Source of the DNA: Acanthaster planci
Lineage: Eukaryota > Echinodermata > Asteroidea > Valvatida > Acanthasteridae
Length of the DNA: 17,699 bases
NCBI RefSeq assembly: GCF_001949145.1
Contig: NW_019091435.1
Coordinates: 971,922 to 989,620 of the forward strand
Direction of reading: 5' to 3'
Below, one piece after another: positions 1 through 9,524 of this stretch. Under the pieces are notes generated by a model. The model was not told where the DNA came from. It made no database searches and worked only from the letters and a program-made list of their open reading frames with translations. Numbering within the stretch: position 1 is the first letter of the stretch; the number at the start of each line of letters is the position of its first letter. The translations under genes were made by a program, and so were the position numbers.

Positions 1-582
1 CTAGAGTGTACACAGTACAATTAAAGGAATGCATTGTATAGCTGAATAGTAATAGTTGCTGTAGGTCCGTAATAGTGGACAACTACATGTATGTGATACA
101 ATGATAGAACACCAAAGACTTGCTACAGGCAACTGGTTACAATTACACCCCATGGCTCTAGTAAATCCAAAATACCAGACTCTTTTGTAACTTGTCTGCC
201 GTTCTTCCAGAAAAGTCTTGGACAAGAAAGAAATAAATCCATGTGGAGAGATACCAATCAATACTTAACAAATGTACATGTATGTTCCTTTGTAATGAGA
301 ATACATCGGCACCTGTCTCTTCACAGTTGACGGTTTCTCAGTTTTAAATTCAAAACAATCTATGATACACCTGGCATTTGGGTACACAGAAAAGGCAGAT
401 GGCAACAAAGACTGGACTGTTAATGCTGACGGCCAAATGATCCAGTCAAAAGTTGATCTTGACAGATTTTCCAGCACAAAATGAAAAGCTCTTGAAGCTG
501 TTATGAATACTGCAAAAACCAAAACTCCTAAACCAAATCGCAGTTTCATGAGAAACAACAGCAGACAATTCTCAGAATTCAT
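1..582 (-). pseudogene. DDE_Tnp_4-type transposase fossil, catalytic part
   Basis: This is the HTH and catalytic half of a THAP/Harbinger-like cut-and-paste transposase, read right to left and cut by the left window edge. The first frame (582 to 265) carries LLLFLMKLRFGL, like the helix-turn-helix preceding this family's core, then WIIWPSA, then IIDCFEF, whose Asp matches the first catalytic Asp, then YSHYKG. One TAA stop (267-265) interrupts it, and the same frame resumes with VLIGISPHGFISFLSKT, a hallmark of the family. A frameshift near 210 moves to SGRTADK (expected GGRxSDK, second conserved Asp), and another near 185 moves to ESGILDLLEPWGVIVTS. The segment that should follow, carrying the next conserved Asp, is unrecognisable. 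The order of motifs across three frames is what identifies it; one stop and two shifts mean it is dead. An assembly error could explain one break but not all three. Confidence 0.82.
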
Positions 583-1020
583 ACCCCTTGACTTTGTTAA
601 AACAGTGAGAGGAGGAGAAACACACTTAGTACACCTTCAGGTCTTGGACTTTGCCATCTCACCCATGAAATCCACATGTGCACTTGAGGTTTCCCAGCAT
701 AGCATCTGGTGCCATGCACTGGTCTTTTGTCTCTGTGTGTCCAATACAGGGTTCCTTGTAGAAAGATGTCTAGGTACTAGCCTCGGTACCAGTCACGTAA
801 CAATACATAGTATGGACAGCAGTTCATGCATGAGCTCCTGGGCCAGTGCAGGTGCATGTATCCTGTTCAGGAAAAGTGGCTTGAATCTGTCTGTGCACAT
901 GCACTTTCTCAGTTTTCTACTTTGGGATCAGCTGGCCCGAGATGTACATGTAGTTGTGATCAGCAGATACTACTGGAGTAGAAACAGGTACCTGCGTCTT
1001 ATATTCGTTGATTTCCTTAC

Positions 1021-1130
1021 TGTAGTCACCTCCTGTGTTCAGGAAGGGTTTGTTACACTTCTTCCTATCCTCAAAATGGCAAGCACACATTCTGTTGGAT
1101 TTACCTGGTTTCCAAGGGGAGCCATCACGC
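1021..1130 (-). pseudogene. THAP zinc-finger exon, C-terminal half
   Basis: Read on the minus strand, this exon encodes RRDGSPWKPGKSNRMCACHF, the second half of a C2CH THAP DNA-binding domain: the invariant Trp, the Pro after it, and the Cys-x2-His-Phe zinc ligands. An acceptor (tacatgtacag) sits just before it. A possible donor (GTAAGG) lies at 1020, but the frame also stays open to 917 and includes VPVSTPVV, which may correspond to the AVPTIF box that closes THAP domains. The first half of the domain (Cys-x2-4-Cys) would be in an upstream exon at higher coordinates and was not found. It lies in the same orientation as the transposase fossil at 1-582, as expected for one THAP-transposase gene. 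The 583-916 interval between them shows no readable homology. Confidence 0.68.
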
Positions 1131-2583
1131 CTGTACATGTATTTCATAGAATAAAAACAAAATTAAGGGATAATGCCAACAAGGTTGATTGACCAATCAT
1201 GCAAAAAATGTGCTATCATCAATACATTTTTTTTTGTAATGCCATCCACATCAATAGTGGCATCCATCAAAACTAAAAAACTGTCCATCAACTTACATGT
1301 ATGTCCCAAAATCACTACTGACTCCCGAAATTTCATTATTTTTAAGAGAAAGACCCAACATAATAAAAACTGAGTTCCAAATGTAAGTTCTAGCAACTAT
1401 ATAAAAAACATTTTAATCAGGTCACATGATGATGTAATTTTCCTGCAAAATCTTTGGAAGATAAGATTTGACTTGCCCGCAGTCAACACGGCCGCCATTT
1501 GCCCTTAACCGTTAGTGTCTATGGTCAAATTATGGTAAACATTAAATTTGCCACAGAGACTCGATGGAGATTTTTAATGGTAACATTTTCACGCATGAGG
1601 TAAACTTCAGTAAAGCTTTATTTTTGTTGGGTAAATGTTTCTATTGGTGGATTGGACTTGCCTACTCAGAATTCAGCACAAGATTTGACTGAAAAATCTC
1701 CTTGATCCGAGCACTTTGTATTGACATGTTTGGCTGATAAAGAGATTGATGCCATCTACGAACTGTGATCTAAAAATAGTTCAAAATCGTCGTTTCATAA
1801 TCGAGCAACATGTGCACAGTCTGGCATTGTCGCTAGATTGTGGTTTGTTCCCTGACGTGGTTACGTGTGCTCATCCCTCGCTAAAGCTTTTAGTTTGGCT
1901 ACGTATATCTTGTACTTTGAATGACTTGAAAAGTGTCTGTTCCTGGGCCTACTTACATGACTTACTTGGACTCTAAGTTAGAGGTTGAAATAAAATAGTA
2001 GCCCATGTTAGGACAAGTATTGAAGTAGCGTTACGCCTGGCCCTACTTGTGGGGAATCATTGGTAGTGTGGCTTGCTCTCTGTCATTGACATAAAAGCTT
2101 GTTTGAAAGAAAACCCCGTCAATCGGGACAGGGTCCAATATATGATGAAGGATTAGGCCTTTAAGTCTGGCCCTGTTTATGGGAATTACACCTAACATTC
2201 AGACGTTAAGACGCAAATTCTCAACGCTTACCGGGTAAATACGGTCATCCATAGTTGCACTCGCCTGCTTGACTTCAAAGGAAAATGGAAAAAATGTACC
2301 TCTTGGGCAAGTTTTTCTGTTGTGAGAACACCCCGCATTTTTGCTTAATTCGCCATGAACATGGTGATGAGTCAGCCATTCTCTCGCCTTCTTCAAAGCT
2401 GTACCATCTGAATGAAAGACCTTGGCTAGACAGCCTAAAGCCTGAGAATGCACGTATGCACGGAAACTGTAGAACTTAAACTAGCATGCACTAGGCAGTA
2501 CATCATGCATGCTAGTAGTACTGGTAGCCAGGATACACTAGTACTGCTAGACTGTCTAAGCATGTCGCGTCAGTCGAAACAAG
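1131..2583. other. no identified gene; two weak start contexts
   Basis: Mostly featureless AT-rich DNA. A minus-strand ATG at 1498 sits in the context AAATGGCGGCC, like the YY1/Kozak-type starts of animal genes, and opens a 33-codon frame (1498-1397) beginning MAAVLTAGK that I cannot assign. A second minus-strand ATG at 2252 reads MDDRIYP straight into a good splice donor (CCG|GTAAGC, GT at 2231-2230); no following exon was found. A pair of related words lies at about 2038-2058 and 2166-2184 (ctggccctacttgtgggga and ctggccctgtttatgggaa). Confidence 0.3.
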
Positions 2584-2712
2584 ATGGCGGTACTGAGGGT
2601 ACTGCGGACCAACTGGCTCTGTTCATCCTTTGAGGGGGGTACTTCTTGTCAAGGTGGATATGGTGTGGGGTCCAGAGCCAGCCTTAAGGTGCCAGAAAAT
2701 TTTGAATTCTAG
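2584..2712 (+). CDS. possible first coding exon, mitochondrial-presequence-like
   Basis: The ATG at 2584 is in a near-ideal animal start context (caAGATGGCGG, also the YY1 motif seen at many start sites). The 42-codon frame starts MAVLRVLRTNWLCSSF, with two Arg and no acidic residue in the first 16, as in mitochondrial import signals. A candidate donor AAG|GTGCCA after codon 35 (GT at 2689) would make it a first exon; otherwise the frame ends at TAG 2710-2712. I do not recognise the protein and could not connect it confidently to a second exon. A short possible terminal exon with a polyadenylation signal lies 2.5 kb downstream. It could equally be a chance ATG in a promoter-like stretch. Confidence 0.3.
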   Translation: MAVLRVLRTNWLCSSFEGGTSCQGGYGVGSRASLKVPENFEF

Positions 2713-3074
2713 ATGCTCTCTGGTGTATTCTGGACTTGTTTTTACACTGTTCATACCTGAAGTACTGCATGAACGATGTAAAAACAAGTCCGGCAATTTG
2801 ATTGGCTGATAACGATTGCAATCGCTGTTTACAAACAGCTGGCAGATTCGTGAAGTCAGGATTTCTGATCTCACAGTAATAAGCGGACACAAGAGGGCGC
2901 GAAGTAAATAACTCGTGGCCTCCCATAGACATAAATAATTTATGTCTGTGCGGCCTCCGCATCCAAGGCATAAACCGAGACGTTGCAGAATAGTAATGCC
3001 AGTCTAGTAATACCAATATATTCATTCATTTGCATTACGGCGCCACAACTGTGTTTCCACTCGCTGCGTCAGAA
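2713..3074. other. no identified gene
   Basis: No coding match on either strand. An inverted pair cattt/tatgtctatgg-type words around 2930-2945 (agacataaataatttatgtct) forms a perfect short palindrome of a kind common in AT-rich intergenic DNA. Confidence 0.3.
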
Positions 3075-3151
3075 AAAGAGGACAGAAAGGAGAGAGAGAG
3101 GGGGGGAGTCCAGGGGGAGGGAAGAAGAGGGGAAGAGAAGGAAAGGAACAA
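3075..3151 (+). repeat. polypurine (GA/GGA) low-complexity tract
   Basis: About 77 bases are almost wholly A and G on the plus strand, including (AG)5 followed by a run of seven Gs and repeated GGGA/GAAG units, with only a few pyrimidines (in gacag and gtcc). Such tracts can form triplex DNA and mutate by slippage. The open plus frame that crosses it, rich in Arg, Glu and Gly, is a product of the repeat and is not called as a gene. Confidence 0.85.
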
Positions 3152-5211
3152 AAATTGGCACTTGCGCAAGGAAGCCAAACAAGGAAAATCTGGTATACTC
3201 AAGAAAGAAGCTGAAATCTGCTAAAAATTGGAGATTTCACACTCCTGTGTATTACAGGGTTGATAATATTTCTACTGCTTAAAGGTGGTTGTTTATTTTC
3301 AAGTCTTATCTAATGTATTCTAATTTTGAAAACTCTTATAAACCTCCCCGCTTGGTTTGTTCTTCTTTCTTAAAACGGGCTTTGGTACTTTCTATGAATT
3401 CATCCATTTTGCCATCCAAATACATCAATGCTAACTGGCATTAACCCTTTACCGTTTAATTTTGGCCAGAAATCCTATTTTAGAAAGCCGGAAAATATAT
3501 CTGACAAGTTGCTTGTAGTTAATGTTGGAGAGGAGAGGGCAACAGCTAATAGGAGCAGATGTACATTTTTTAAAATTTAATTTAATATTTTTCATTTTTG
3601 GTTTTGCGGTGTGTATTGAAAGTAACTACTTTAACACCTCAGATTTTAATGGAATGTTCTTTTCCCCCTTCCGATTTATGTTGACGAGGCCACGAGTTTT
3701 CTTCAGGAACTTTCTCATTGTATGCACCCCTAAAGTCGGAGTCCTTCCATGCAGGTCTTTTGTGTAGTGTACATGTAACTGGTTTTCTTTCACTGATAGA
3801 GAAGTATTGTTTCGAGCCCAATTAGAGATGGGAGTCCACAAGGAAATTTTTTTCCCCTCCCCTGACTAGTTAGTTAAATGTTCAATCCAAATGTGTTAAA
3901 CGATAAACCAGTATTGATGGTGAACCTGTGTCTGTGTCTTTTTTTGCTTAGTAAATTAGGTCAGCCGGGTTCTGGTAAAAAGCTGCTTCTTTTATTATTT
4001 AAAAATTAGCTTGAGCTTGTTGGAGTGAAGTGTGAAATGAAAGTGATGTGGAAAATATTGTAATGAAAAGCCTTCTTGATATTTAATTAGAATTCCTTTC
4101 TTTGTGTTTGCTCATGGCTCACTGCATACTGAGAATTTGGCTTATTCTTTTCTTAAGCAGGACTCTTTTGTCATGTTTGAGCAGAGCTCAAAGTGCCCGT
4201 AGATTAGAGTCATTTAAATTTGAATTACATGCATCGCTACAGAAGGGAGGGCCACTCCCTTACATTTCTTCTTTTGAAAATTGGGTCGGGCACTTTCTAT
4301 AAAAACTAGAGCCCACTCTTGCCTGTGGAGGTTTTGCGACTGGGTGCTGGTAAAAGCAACATGCCGTTTTGATTTGTTTCTGTTGCGCATACGAGTTAAA
4401 ATACAGTTGAGTGCCACTACTGAAACACATGGATATCTTGACAAATTCTGTAAGTTTATTTTCTAATCTCAGCCGTGCCTGTAATTCCTGTAATTCTGTT
4501 ATTGTATAATTTACTGCTTATGATGCTGTATAATTGTAGATGTAGTAATGATTGTCGACCAAACTGGTCAAAGATGGCACTTGAGTCAGTGATTTGCTGG
4601 CTAGAGCCATGAGCTAATTGGATTGTAAAATACAGCCAAGAAACTTGTTAGGCTGATTCTATTGTATTTATTTGAAACCATACTGCCAAATTGTAAATAT
4701 CTGAAATGTTTTTTTTGTGTTCATTAATGCCAGAGGCCAGTTGACCAGTGACAAATATAAAAACAGTTCTTTTCTGTTTAGTTGATCTGTGTGTGTTCCC
4801 ACTACTGGCAGAGTCCTAATAACAAATAACCTGCCATGGTTATGATAGAACCAAAGAAAACCCAGATTTTGTTGTCAAGGCCAGCAGTGGAGCAAAACTC
4901 AACACTTTATGTACAATCCACTGAAGAAATTCCCGAGTGTAAATACCCATTTATTTTGGCAAATTCTTTTAAGTTCATTTTTTGTTGTCAGAAGATAAAG
5001 TTCCTCTCCTTCACTGAAAAATCAATAGAATTTGTAGATGCAATTTGATTTGATTTTAGTTATATTTGTCAAGGGTGAAGTATTCAGCTGTGTAATTTAG
5101 TCCAAAGTTATTAAGGATTATTTTGAAGTTTGAATTACAGTCAGGAACTTACCTTTTTTGTCAAATTAGAAATGTAGTACTTGTACGGTTTGGCCATTTC
5201 TTTAAATTTAG
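3152..5211. other. no identified gene; intron or untranslated DNA
   Basis: Long AT-rich stretch with short frames only. One frame (4160-4302) follows a possible acceptor (ttcttaagcag at 4150-4160) and is rich in Ser, Arg and Leu, but I see no family in it. If the start at 2584 and the exon at 5212 belong to one transcript, this is mainly its intron. Confidence 0.3.
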
Positions 5212-5640
5212 ATGGTCCGTGGTCACTCTTGGTGTCAATCACAACTACCCTGCTACCCGTGCTACTCGGTGTCACAAATTGACTTGGATGACAGAAACTC
5301 TACAAATACCTGAGTGCAGTGCTGAGAATTGAGTGAACAAGAGTTAACAAACTCTGCGAGAGTAACTATAAGGGATGTATACACTGTATTTTTATGACAA
5401 ACTGTAATCATCTGTGATTGTAAGGAGCCTGAAATGATTTGTACAGGGTCGAAATGATTTTGTATTTCACTGATTGAACTTGAATTTGATTTTTTTGTAA
5501 CTGAGAATCAGAAAACAAAGGCAATTTAACAATTGATTATAAACTTCATTTTGCCTGCAATTTAATGAAATCCTTGATTAAATCATTTTCTTTTTATGCC
5601 TATGTATAAAGTTTTGTAAATAAAGCAGTTGTAAACCAGA
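5212..5640 (+). other. possible terminal exon and 3' UTR with polyadenylation signal
   Basis: A plausible splice acceptor (tttctttaaatttag, AG at 5210-5211) is followed by a 22-codon hydrophobic frame (GPWSLLVSITTTLLPVLLGV...) to a TGA at 5280-5282, then AT-rich DNA with AATAAA at 5619-5624. That arrangement would suit the end of a small membrane protein gene on the plus strand, perhaps the one starting at 2584. The peptide is too short to identify, and the acceptor is only moderate, so chance is a real alternative. The AATAAA itself is certain as a sequence. The transcript would converge on the 3' end of the minus-strand TMA16 gene. Confidence 0.25.
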
Positions 5641-6144
5641 AAGGAGGAACACTTAAAAAGTGAGAAGTTTGCACCTCATCCTTTTGGCAGTCACATTCTA
5701 ACAATAGAATATTCCTGTGTATTCCCTTTGCCTTAAAAAATCCCTCAACTTTTGTATCACAATTGACATAATTACGTTCTTGCTTACATGCATTTGCTAA
5801 AATTAAATATTAAATTGGTTGAAAAAAGAAAGATTTCCGTATTTTTCTTGAACTTCTTTGCATAAATAAGTGTAATGTCCCATGGCAAAACCAGGCTGTT
5901 CCTGAAGTGAAAAAAAAGATTCATGTAGCAAAATTGAACTCGGCTACAGTACCAAAACATTGTGACATCATACTTAAAGCTTACTATCATAAAGCCTTAC
6001 TATAAAGTTTCTGTAATTTTAAAACCTAGTTTTAAAAGGTGGGAAGTGCCTAGGTTAGGCATAAACATATCCACTGTGTTTACATTCACCTCTAAGGAAG
6101 ATGTTACCTCATAATCTTCACCATTTCGTCATGCTGGATGACCT
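5641..6144. other. intergenic or TMA16 3' UTR
   Basis: This lies just past the TMA16 stop codon on the minus strand and should hold its 3' untranslated region and the gap to the plus-strand polyadenylation signal at 5619. No minus-strand AATAAA was found within it; an ATTAAA-type signal on the minus strand lies farther on, near 5560. Nothing else was recognised. Confidence 0.35.
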
Positions 6145-6281
6145 TTATGACGTGATACTTTCCTCGGTGCCTAGCGCCCTGGCAACCACTTTTTTCATTT
6201 TAATTACGCTTACATCTTTTGCAGTGCCGTCCCACTCCAAAAAGCGAGCCAGGTTTTTTTGGTCAACCAAATCAGGTGCCT
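6145..6281 (-). CDS. TMA16: TMA16, last coding exon
   Basis: Final coding exon of translation machinery-associated protein 16, a nuclear factor that binds early pre-60S ribosomal particles. The acceptor is tgcatacag (AG at 6283-6282). The exon starts with AG, which completes a Glu codon begun by the G at the end of the preceding exon, so the phases fit exactly. It then reads APDLVDQKNLARFLEWDGTA: 'PDL...' followed by a 'L..F..W' helix is the conserved C-terminal part of the family. A basic stretch (VIKMKKVVARAL) and the stop TAA (6147-6145) follow. Length is 44 complete codons plus stop. No frame damage is seen, so this exon looks functional. Confidence 0.85.
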
Positions 6282-6427
6282 CTGTATGCAAGAACAAAAT
6301 ATACTCACATAATGTTGAACAATACAGAGCAACCTTCACAGAAATATTAGGCTGTGTTTTAGCGCTTTTAATTGTCAATTTTTAATAAATATCCTCTGAA
6401 TAAAATAAAAATCACAAACACAACTTT

Positions 6428-6507
6428 TTATTGTTTTGATGAACTGATGTGGTGTCCAGCCTCATCAGACTGGGCCCTGATACTCGACGACCCTCCATAT
6501 TCTGCAT
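6428..6507 (-). CDS. possible alternative last exon of TMA16
   Basis: Within the TMA16 intron a minus-strand acceptor (gttgatttag, AG at 6509-6508) leads into an open hydrophilic frame with the same phase as the constitutive last exon: the donor's G plus AT gives Asp, then AEYGGSSSIRAQSDEAGHHI and a TAA at 6430-6428. The stop overlaps a minus-strand AATAAA (read from caataaaaag). If used, it would give a shorter TMA16 lacking the conserved Leu/Trp helix. The phase match, stop and polyadenylation signal together are suggestive, but the segment is short and has no recognised homology. Confidence 0.25.
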
Positions 6508-7616
6508 CTAAATCAACTTGTAGAAAAACTTGAGAAATTTGCATTTTTCAATTGTGACACCCAGAAGGTTCCTTCAGTTAATTTCAGGACTTGGGGCACA
6601 CTTACCGTCTCACTTGTAAAGGAAAAGTAAACAGGACATTCCAAATGTGTACTTTCCATGGACATATAATAGACCGCATGAAATATTCGTCTAAGAATTA
6701 CATGTCAGTAGAACATCCTGGGAATGCTTTATTTTCTTTGGCTAGTCAGAAGGTAAGATTCAAAGCCAGAAATCAACTGTCTATCAGTCTCACAGGGCTG
6801 TGTGATATATGGTCTCTGTTACACCAAATAAATAAAAACAAATTATGTGACGACACATAACTTTCTTCCGTTGCCCAATTCCCTAGATACAGGGCTATAC
6901 AGGTACTAAGAATGACCTTAGCTAGTGGTGTGACCTTGTGTTGTGCACATGCATACATGTATGTGGTATGGGTTTACACATACCGGTACATGTAAGTCGT
7001 CTCGCCACTTACATAGACCTATAATTTTGGATGGTTTTTCTTGAACATTCCGCATTATATGATATTTAAAACTACATCAGTGTTTTGAAAGTATATTTTA
7101 TAGAATTTCATTATTTTCTGGAATTATCAATTTACGATACATTTTATGTGGGTGCAGTTATATTTTATAGGATTTCGGCGCTGTGTTCGTATGGAGTAGG
7201 GCTTGCGAGAACGGTCACTAGCTGTTCACTCTCAATCTGTCGGTGATGGCAGTTGCAATTTCTCCCTTGGAGAATTGTTCAATTTTGACCTCTCCACCTG
7301 TTTGGGTAGCATGGGAATGTGCTGATAAAGGGTGCCTACATGTACATCTCCAGAACATTAAGTTGTTGAGTGTGCCTTGTTTCATATTTGTTTGGAATTT
7401 GTATCTTGAGGGCATTCGCTCATAACTTTTGACCCGAGTCGCCATTCATGCATTTGCACACGTACAAGCATGTTTTTAAATGCACAGCGCATCCAAGTTG
7501 CCGCGTCTGTGCTGGCATTGTGTGTACAGTCATCCTATTTGATAAGGTACATTTTTGTCTTTTCTTGTCTTGTAGGCAGTAATGTAGCTGTGCCTACTGA
7601 GACTTGCATATGGGGA

Positions 7617-7632
7617 TTGATCGATCGATCAA
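7617..7632. repeat. 16-bp perfect palindrome of GATC units
   Basis: TTGATCGATCGATCAA is its own reverse complement; a further aattgatc follows. It lies inside the TMA16 intron and looks like a short GATC repeat rather than a protein site. Confidence 0.7.
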
Positions 7633-8021
7633 TTGATCTTTCTTTTACATCATTGTTACATCATCTTCGCATTCTACAAGTTCTGAATGGGATCTTTTGA
7701 TGACATCTTTTTGCCGGGATATTGTCAACAACTGCTGGGACTTTAACTGGGACACATACTTAATTGTCTACTGTAATTCTGACTGTGACTCACTGCTGTA
7801 TACTTGATGATAAAGTTGATTTCTCAAATAATTTAGACAAATTCTCCACACTTCTGAGTGTCTGTAATTAAACAAGAACTGGTCGTTCTATTATTTATTT
7901 CATCGGGTCACTCAAACACATATTTACCACGATAAACTTTGGGAAATTGCTCCCTTATTATGCTGTGACACCGCACCACAGTACTTGCCACAGAAAAAAT
8001 GTTTTGGGCAGAAATACTCAC

Positions 8022-8170
8022 CTAACCCACATGTATTGAACAGCCTCTGCTCTGTCTTCAAGGTACTTTTGATGATATCTTCCCTTGTTGCATGTTGCCG
8101 TCCTTTCCTCCCCTTCATGCCCTGGATGATGTCAATCTGCTCTAACTCCTCATCAAATCGATGCAAGTAG
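8022..8170 (-). CDS. TMA16: TMA16, penultimate coding exon
   Basis: Central exon of TMA16, the pre-60S assembly factor. The acceptor is aaatttttcag (AG at 8172-8171) and the donor TTAG|GTGAGT ends the exon at 8022. The 149 bases encode one leading base, 49 codons (YLHRFDEELEQIDIIQGMKG, then RKGRQHATREDIIKSTL) and a trailing G. The family's most conserved features are all here: the RFDxELEQI helix, the basic KGRxGRQH loop, and the SRExxIKxT-like segment that follows. With the last exon this gives a 94-residue C-terminal half; family members are usually about 170-205 residues, so roughly 80 N-terminal residues (including the HPYSRK-type motif) must lie upstream. I searched the minus strand upstream by eye and did not find them. 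No stop or shift is seen. Confidence 0.88.
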
Positions 8171-9520
8171 CTGAAAAATTTGTTTGTCAATAAATGAGCT
8201 GCGAAGGTGCCTATTTCAACCCACTTTGAAATTCCCACCAAAAAGTGCTTGTATGGATTAAGTATACAGTGTAACCTGTGTGCTAGAGTTGCTCATTAAA
8301 ACTGATGCATGTACATGTACAATTGTTTCCTTGGTGTTTGTTACCTAAACCTAACCCTGCCAGATGCCAACTGGTGTGGTGTGGCACCACAAGTCAGGCA
8401 ATCAAATAGCAGAACTGAGTAGAATTGTCTGTATCATATGTGTCAAGGTGTGACAGTCAGTTGTAAAACAGTGTGACAGGTTCTATAAAATATAAGCCAT
8501 TAGATAACAATAAACTTGGTGGGTTCGTTTTCCTATAATAACAATGGTGAATGAATTAATAATGTCTGATAAAATGAGGGGAGTCATGACTGGTATCAGG
8601 AACACTGATGACCGTGCCCAGAGTTGATTAATTAAAGTTTCAAACATCAGCAATTTTGATGGACAAAAACAACCAGTAAACCTTAGTCACCTAAAAATTA
8701 CAGGAAAATAATGATTCCTGTGGTAATTTTTAAATAGATCTGTAAGTATTAGGTCCGTCAAAAATATTCAATGTAAAAAAAAAAAAGGTGAGAAAATCAA
8801 AACTGATGTACAGCACGAGTTTAAGAGTGCAAGAAACGACCCTAAACCATCATCCCTTTACGACTTACATTTTCTTCAAGTATGTTTGCATAAACCCATT
8901 CAGAATATCACGATGACTTTTGTACATCTGTCAATATTTAGCTGTTTCGGCTAGCAGTCGTGACAGCTAAGACTTTCCTTTGTCTTTTAATTTTTTTTAC
9001 CACTTCCTGCCTGGGATTCCAGTTCTGCACACATATGCTTTATATGCGTGGCCAGGGTCTCCGAACTCGGACAAAGGGAACTGGGCCTTGTAACAAAAGA
9101 CCATACATGTACTTGAAACAAAAGACCAGGCTGCTGGGCATTACCGACATTTTTTCACTCTCAAAAGTGGAGATAATCCAGCCTTGTTTTGAAACAGTAT
9201 ACCACAGTTTGGGGCATTTAGAGCGGATGGATTACCACCAGGGAAAAAAGCGCTCCACTAACACAGCGATGAATCACACAGCACTGCTGCGTGCTAATCT
9301 GGCCCCTATTGAAAAGAGGTCAGTGGCACACTGGGCCAGGTTCGTGAACAAAAGAATTCTATGTAACACCACACAATCTGGGCTCTTTTTACAAGGCTGC
9401 AGGCCTGGCTGAAATACTCGGGCGTCAACAGATTTTGTCTGTCAGTAACAGAGGCAGATGTTAGGCGCGTTAAGCTGTGTGTTAAGCCATCGCGGCGCAT
9501 AGGCTCTGCCTTGTGTGTAG
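8171..9520. other. upstream part of TMA16 locus, no exon identified
   Basis: The 5' exon or exons of TMA16 are expected on the minus strand from here onward, but none was recognised. The plus strand holds a 150-codon open frame (8960-9412) that opens at a GTG rather than an ATG, has no family resemblance and ends in ordinary sequence; I treat it as chance. A short direct repeat of acaaaagacca flanks a TACATGTA word at about 9092-9128. A 12-A run is at 8776. Confidence 0.35.
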
Positions 9521-9524
9521 GGCG

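Larger units (their letters stand above)
6282..8021 (-). other. TMA16 intron, 1.74 kb
   Basis: Intron between the two TMA16 exons, with donor TTAG|GTGAGT (GT at 8021-8020) and acceptor tgcatacag (AG at 6283-6282), phase 1. It contains a possible alternative terminal exon at 6428-6507, a TACATGTATGT/ACCGGTACATGTA cluster at about 6952-6994, and a 16-bp perfect palindrome of GATC units at 7617-7632. Frames inside it (for example 7470-7700) show no family resemblance. Confidence 0.75.

Noticed and set aside
503-1192. Plus-strand open frame of 229 codons
   Set aside because: It lies opposite the THAP/DDE fossil, has no domain resemblance, and is best explained as the antisense shadow of that gene.
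2199-2453. Minus-strand frame with AGCSHNRKTCPRGTFFPF, like the first half of a THAP finger for the exon at 1021-1130
   Set aside because: The first zinc-ligand Cys is missing, and its good donor is in phase 0 while the downstream exon needs phase 2, so the two cannot be joined.
3030-3282. Plus-strand Arg/Glu/Gly-rich frames
   Set aside because: They are translations of the polypurine tract and have no independent coding support.
3805-3825. GTTTCGAGCCC resembling a tRNA B box
   Set aside because: No matching A box, acceptor stem or cloverleaf could be folded around it.
8960-9412. Plus-strand open frame of 150 codons with a hydrophobic start
   Set aside because: It opens at GTG, not ATG, shows no family motif, and is not bounded by convincing splice sites. 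The signal-peptide look comes from a T-rich stretch.
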